Part shown: piece after piece, positions 6,205 through 9,833 of the stretch
Numbering within the stretch: the stretch's first letter is position 1
How the letters are laid out: the number at the start of each line of letters is the position of its first letter
From: an uncultured Bacteroidota bacterium
Lineage (GTDB): Bacteria > Bacteroidota > Bacteroidia > NS11-12g > UBA955
Reading direction: 5' to 3'
NCBI GenBank assembly: GCA_903959115.1
Contig: CAJBVU010000148.1
Span: 1 to 9,833, forward strand
DNA length: 9,833 nt
Translations under genes and position numbers: made by a program
The notes under the pieces: model-generated
Told to the model about the DNA's origin: nothing
The model's input: the letters and a program-made list of their open reading frames with translations, nothing else
Databases searched by the model: none

Positions 6205-7347
6205 ATGAAAAAATTCCTTTGGCTGTCCATTCTGGCACTCACAGTTTTGGTTATTCCCTCTTGCAAACCCAAGAATACCGAGAAAAAACCACAAAAAGAC
6301 ACGGTAGTTGCTGTGGCTGATAAAAGAGTGGCATTGGATGCAAAATGGACCGCTTTTGCCAATTACATTGCGGGTGTTCATGATGCAAACAACGACTCAA
6401 TTGAACAACGTGAGCATTGGAAAATGCATGCCGCCAAAACGGATTTGCGTTGGAGATTGTTGATGCAAACCGTGGGTACGCCCATTGCAACGTGGGTAAA
6501 CGACAAAAAATATATCCCATCAAACGCACCCAAAACCTTACTATACCCCTTTGCTGGCGGCGATTTTTTCTATGCCAACTTGTTTTATCCCAACCGCGAC
6601 ACCGTTATTATGATTGGCTTGGAGCCCGTAGGAACGCGTTTTGAAGATTCTGCCGTGGCACCAAAGCAAATGGAAGACTACCTTACCGTTTTGGATCGAT
6701 GCATGTTCTACCCCCACAAATTGGGATTCTTCCGCACCTTGAGTATGGACGATGATTTTTCTCACGAGTTGATGAACGGCACATTGCACACTTTCTTGTT
6801 TTACTTGGCCAGAAATGGGTTTGGCATTCATTACGTAGAGTATTTTTCTGTAGATCAGAACGGAAACCAAGTGGCCGTTGAGCCAGGCGCAGAGCCCAAA
6901 GGAATCAAAATTGGGTATTCTGGCAAGGGCGATAAATCCGTAAAACAGTTGGTTTACATCAGCCAGGATATCAGCAACACAGGCAATAAAAAAGCCCCCG
7001 GTGTAATCAATTATCTAAAGCAACGCGGTTCCGTGGTTACCTTCCTTAAGGCCGCCAGCTATTTGATGTATAAAGACTACTTCTCCGATATCGCAGGGGT
7101 GGTTACCGGTCAGTCCAAGATCATTTTACAAGACGATTCGGGGATGCCGATGCTAGCGATGCAAGGTGCTGGATTTAACACAGAATTACTCGGAGAATAC
7201 AGCAAGACGATTCATTTGTTCGAGAATTACTTCCAAAAGGATATGCGCGATGAGTATTTGGCCAAGAAGCCAGCCAAGTTGCCCTTTACCATCGGGTATA
7301 ACGCCGAGTTTGGCGAGTGCAATCTGCAGTTAGGTACCAAGAAATGA
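6205..7347 (+). CDS. Conserved-looking lipoprotein of unknown function
   Basis: A 380-residue protein from the ATG at 6205. Residues 1-20 form a lipoprotein signal: MKKFLWL, hydrophobic ILALTVLV, and lipobox VIPSC with Cys20. A Lys-rich tether (KPKNTEKKPQKD) precedes the folded part. An alternative start at 6184 would add 7 residues before the signal and overlaps the promoter box, so 6205 is preferred. Visible segments are LLYPFAGGDFFYANLFYPN (near 113-131), MIGLEPVG (near 137-144), DDDFSHELMNGTLHTFLF and GVINYLKQRGSVVTFLKAASYL (near 261-282). I recognise no catalytic motif or named domain. No transmembrane segment is apparent beyond the signal, so it is probably a membrane-anchored globular protein. 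Its TGA stop (7345-7347) overlaps the prmA ATG (7344-7346), which implies translational coupling. Confidence 0.85.
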   Translation: MKKFLWLSILALTVLVIPSCKPKNTEKKPQKDTVVAVADKRVALDAKWTAFANYIAGVHDANNDSIEQREHWKMHAAKTDLRWRLLMQTVGTPIATWVNDKKYIPSNAPKTLLYPFAGGDFFYANLFYPNRDTVIMIGLEPVGTRFEDSAVAPKQMEDYLTVLDRCMFYPHKLGFFRTLSMDDDFSHELMNGTLHTFLFYLARNGFGIHYVEYFSVDQNGNQVAVEPGAEPKGIKIGYSGKGDKSVKQLVYISQDISNTGNKKAPGVINYLKQRGSVVTFLKAASYLMYKDYFSDIAGVVTGQSKIILQDDSGMPMLAMQGAGFNTELLGEYSKTIHLFENYFQKDMRDEYLAKKPAKLPFTIGYNAEFGECNLQLGTKK

Positions 7348-8231
7348 GCAATTTTGTCTGCTTCCATGCAATTTGGAATGAGATAAAATTGGCCGATGGC
7401 ATTGGACTCGACGAGCTTGCGATGCAAGAAAGGGCAGATATTGTCACTGCGTTTTTGAGTGAATATCCGTTTACACATTTTGAAACAGAGAGTGGTTGGG
7501 TGAAGGCGTTTGCCGATGAGAACGACATCGATCCCAGCGGTTTTAGTGATATTGAAGAAAGTGTTTCCAACTTTATAGATTCCTATGCCTGGAGTATTGT
7601 GGAGAGGGAGAATTGGAATGTGCTCTGGGAAAAGAACTTTTTTAGCCCCCTTTTGGTGGGTCAATTTTTTGTGCGGGCTCCATTTCACGAGCCGGCGCCC
7701 CTAGGGCGCCGGGCCATCACCATTGAACCTCGCATGAGCTTTGGAACGGGCCACCACGGTACTACCCGTTTGATGCTTACTGCCTTGCAAGATTTGGGCG
7801 ATGCGGTTAAAGAGGCCAAAGTGCTCGACATGGGCAGCGGAACTGGGATTTTAGCCATCGCGGCGGAAATGCTGGGCGCAAGTGAAGTGTTGGGCGTGGA
7901 AATCGATGATTGGGTGGTGGATAACGCAAACGACAACCTGAAAATCAACCAAACAACCCAAACCAAAATGGTTCATGGCCACGTAAAAGCCCTAGAATCC
8001 GTGAGCAATGGCTACTACGATATCGTTCTGGCCAATATTCATAGAGAAGTCCTTCTGGCTGATATGGCGGAATACCAAAGAGTGTTAAAGTTGAATGGCA
8101 ATCTTTTGCTCAGCGGACTGAGAGAAGAAGACGTGCCAATGATTTTAGAAAAAGCGCAGCGACATAATTTAGATTTGCAACAAACACAAATCATCGAGGG
8201 TTGGGTGATGATGATGTTTGAAAATAAGTAA
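7344..8231 (+). CDS. prmA: Ribosomal protein L11 methyltransferase
   Basis: A 295-residue class I SAM-dependent methyltransferase that trimethylates amino groups of ribosomal protein L11. The PrmA signature EPRMSFGTGHHGTTR (128-142) precedes SAM-binding motif I LDMGSGTGILAIAA (161-174), the acidic residue after motif II (GVEIDD, 184-189), motif IV LANIHREVL (229-237) and SGL (257-259). The N-terminal ~120 residues form the L11-recognition domain, which is poorly conserved here, as usual. The ATG at 7344 is chosen over a GTG at 7317 because it gives an ATGA overlap with the upstream stop, while the GTG extension lies within the lipoprotein gene. Oddity: a perfect 9-bp GC-rich hairpin at 7692-7712 encodes EPAPLGRR in the loop before the signature. 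mutL begins 43 bp downstream. Confidence 0.95.
   Translation: MSNFVCFHAIWNEIKLADGIGLDELAMQERADIVTAFLSEYPFTHFETESGWVKAFADENDIDPSGFSDIEESVSNFIDSYAWSIVERENWNVLWEKNFFSPLLVGQFFVRAPFHEPAPLGRRAITIEPRMSFGTGHHGTTRLMLTALQDLGDAVKEAKVLDMGSGTGILAIAAEMLGASEVLGVEIDDWVVDNANDNLKINQTTQTKMVHGHVKALESVSNGYYDIVLANIHREVLLADMAEYQRVLKLNGNLLLSGLREEDVPMILEKAQRHNLDLQQTQIIEGWVMMMFENK
7692..7712. repeat. GC-rich perfect hairpin inside prmA
   Basis: CCGGCGCCC and its exact complement GGGCGCCGG flank a CTA loop. All 9 arm pairs are G-C, in sharp contrast to the flanking coding sequence. It encodes part of the linker ahead of the FGTGHHGTT motif and does not break the frame. Confidence 0.75.
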
Positions 8232-8241
8232 TCTTTGCACC

Positions 8242-8249
8242 GATATTTG
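8242..8249 (+). promoter_or_regulatory. Weak -7 box before mutL
   Basis: GATATTTG, 7 of 8 matches to TAnnTTTG, lies 25 nt before the TTG start of mutL in the 43-bp gap after prmA. It could give mutL its own transcript, but no clear -33 element is seen and read-through from prmA is equally possible. Confidence 0.25.
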
Positions 8250-8274
8250 TTGCAATTTCGTAACTTCCCATCCC

Positions 8275-9833
8275 TTGACAAGTGTAATTAAATTATTGCC
8301 CGATGCGGTAGCCAATCAGATTGCTGCAGGAGAAGTTGTGCAACGTCCGGCCAACGCCGTAAAGGAGTTATTGGAAAATAGCTTGGATGCCGGGGCCACC
8401 AAAATCACCCTACTCGTGAAGGACGGTGGGAGTAATTTGATGCAAGTGATCGACAATGGCAAGGGGATGAGTGAGATGGATGCCAGGCTGTGTTGGGAAA
8501 GGCATGCCACATCCAAGATTCGGAAAGCGGAAGATTTATTTAAACTCGATACTTATGGGTTTCGGGGCGAGGCGATGGCTTCTATCGCGGCGGTTTCGCA
8601 GGTGGAAATGAAGACGAAAAGGGCCAACGATGAAGTGGCTCAATTCATTCGCATCGAAGGCAGTGAAGTCTTGGAACAGCGCGTGGATGCAGCACCTCAG
8701 GGGACAAACATCGCCATAAAAAACCTGTTTTATAATTTGCCGGCAAGGCGTAATTTCCTCAAATCCATTGCGGTGGAGACCAAGCACATCGTGGAAGAAT
8801 TTCTTAGGCAGGCCATGGCCAACCCCACCGTGGAATTTGTGTATCACAACAACGGGTCAATGGTCTATCATTTCAAAGCCCAACCCCTCAAGGATCGCGT
8901 GCTGGAAGCGATGGGGAAGAAGCCAAATACGGAGATTTTAGAGGTCAAAGAGGATACGGATATCGTAGAAATTACTGGTTTCGTTGGGGCTCCAGGGACA
9001 GCAAAACGCACACGCGGCGAGCAGTTCTTCTTCATGAACGGCAGGTTTATCCGCAGCAATTATTTTCATCATGCCGTGAGCGCCGCCTACGAGGGTTTGA
9101 TCCAAAGCGATGAATATCCCCTCTATGCGCTATACCTCAATGTGGATCCTTCCAAGGTGGATGTGAACGTGCACCCAACCAAAACGGAGGTAAAATTTGA
9201 GGACGAGAAACACATTTATAACCTAGTGAAAGCCGCTGTGCGCAAGGCCTTGGGCAATTTTGTGGTGCAGCCTTCGATATCGCTGGGAGATTTTACCCAT
9301 ATGGGCGATTTCCTCAACCAACCGATGTCGACGCAACAGTTGAACACCAATCAATGGCAAACGGATCGATCCGCATTCACCGAAAAACGCAATCCCAACT
9401 ACAATCCTTTTGGGGAACAAGGCGGCGGGGGATACCAACGTTCCAGTAACCAAGATTGGCAAAAAGTGCTGGGTTCTGTGGAGCAAACGGGCATGCATAC
9501 GATGCAGCGTAATAGTTCCTTTAATTTGGATTCGTCCGACCTGACTCATCCGAACAATGAGCTCGGTCATTCCGCGCAGAATAATCCCAATTCCGGCCAG
9601 TCCAATCAAATCTCGGGTTTGAACAATCCCAACTCGGACACCAACACCGACCCAAACTCCCTCATCCAAGGATTGTTTCCTTTGTCCGATGCATATTTGG
9701 TGGTAAACCGTGGAGGTGTTCTCACCCTGGTCGACAAAAAATTGGCACAGCAGCATGTGTTTTACCACGATTATCTAAAGCAATTGCAAGCCCATGCCGG
9801 TCAGAGTCAGCATTTGCTGTTTCCTAGAACCGT
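8275..9833 (+). CDS. mutL: DNA mismatch repair protein MutL (C-terminus beyond window)
   Basis: The frame opens at TTG (8275) and stays open for 519 codons to the window edge. No ATG lies nearby in frame, and the TTG places the conserved KLLPDAVANQIAAGEVV at the usual N-terminal position. The GHKL ATPase motifs are intact: Glu31 and Asn35 in KELLENSLDAGA (30-41), DNGKGM (60-65), RHATSKI and YGFRGEAMASI (94-104), GTN with LFYNLPARR (143-160) and the NVHPTKTEVKF segment (near 297-307). A low-complexity Asn/Ser/Gln-rich linker spans about 345-462, with NNPNS at 436-440 and 450-454. The C-terminal domain begins near 463. There the DQHAxxExxxxE endonuclease motif expected at 487-498 reads DKKLAQQHVFYH and lacks both glutamates. 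MutL couples MutS mismatch recognition to strand incision and excision. Confidence 0.96.
   Translation, partial: MTSVIKLLPDAVANQIAAGEVVQRPANAVKELLENSLDAGATKITLLVKDGGSNLMQVIDNGKGMSEMDARLCWERHATSKIRKAEDLFKLDTYGFRGEAMASIAAVSQVEMKTKRANDEVAQFIRIEGSEVLEQRVDAAPQGTNIAIKNLFYNLPARRNFLKSIAVETKHIVEEFLRQAMANPTVEFVYHNNGSMVYHFKAQPLKDRVLEAMGKKPNTEILEVKEDTDIVEITGFVGAPGTAKRTRGEQFFFMNGRFIRSNYFHHAVSAAYEGLIQSDEYPLYALYLNVDPSKVDVNVHPTKTEVKFEDEKHIYNLVKAAVRKALGNFVVQPSISLGDFTHMGDFLNQPMSTQQLNTNQWQTDRSAFTEKRNPNYNPFGEQGGGGYQRSSNQDWQKVLGSVEQTGMHTMQRNSSFNLDSSDLTHPNNELGHSAQNNPNSGQSNQISGLNNPNSDTNTDPNSLIQGLFPLSDAYLVVNRGGVLTLVDKKLAQQHVFYHDYLKQLQAHAGQSQHLLFPRT

Noticed and set aside
7317..7343. GTG at 7317 as the start of prmA
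   Set aside because: It would add nine residues inside the lipoprotein coding region, whereas the ATG at 7344 makes the typical ATGA overlap.
7227..7688. 153-codon open frame on the minus strand across the lipoprotein/prmA junction
   Set aside because: It overlaps two well-supported plus-strand genes, including the ATGA junction, and has no recognisable motif.
9541..9660. Asn-rich segment of MutL as a frameshift or assembly artefact
   Set aside because: The frame is open on both sides. A low-complexity linker between the MutL ATPase and C-terminal domains is normal, and the conserved C-terminal domain resumes in the same frame.
9223..9768. 181-codon open frame on the minus strand within mutL
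   Set aside because: It lies antisense to an unbroken, strongly conserved mutL frame. Its predicted protein shows no recognisable domain, and no promoter is evident.

Overview
The window looks like the chromosome of a Bacteroidota bacterium (flavobacterial or sphingobacterial type). Start codons lack Shine-Dalgarno sequences. Several genes are instead preceded by matches to the Bacteroidota -7 promoter box TAnnTTTG. The protein families also fit: a DHS-like protein, a LOG protein, an LKR-like dehydrogenase, and a PrmA with an FGTGHHGTT motif. This placement is an inference from motifs, not from a database search.

Layout. Bases 1-2014 lie on the minus strand and read leftward: a LOG-family protein (1283-2014), a deoxyhypusine-synthase-family protein (258-1229) and the start of an unknown lipoprotein (1-234, cut by the window edge). 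A divergent intergenic region (2015-2213) holds four copies of a TTGCCAAA core spaced exactly 23 bp apart, ending inside a promoter. That promoter drives a plus-strand AAA ATPase with a DUF4143 domain (2214-3485). A perfect 13-bp hairpin (3502-3530) separates it from the convergent minus-strand pair of an LKR/LYS1-like dehydrogenase (5219-4017, GTG start) and ndk (3984-3565).

From 5394 onward everything reads rightward: an SRAP/YedK-type abasic-site protein, an unknown lipoprotein, prmA (start overlapping the previous stop as ATGA) and mutL (TTG start, cut by the right edge). Two of these four genes concern DNA damage or mismatch repair.

Most of the window is ordinary housekeeping sequence. 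The parts that deserve a second look are the phased repeat/operator region with its ATPase, the MutL C-terminal segment in which the usual endonuclease motif is not recognisable, the DHS-like enzyme with changed spermidine contacts, a GC-rich perfect hairpin inside prmA, and promoter boxes so close to start codons that the transcripts are probably leaderless. I see no CRISPR array, tRNA, rRNA, insertion sequence or complete new multi-gene defence system.
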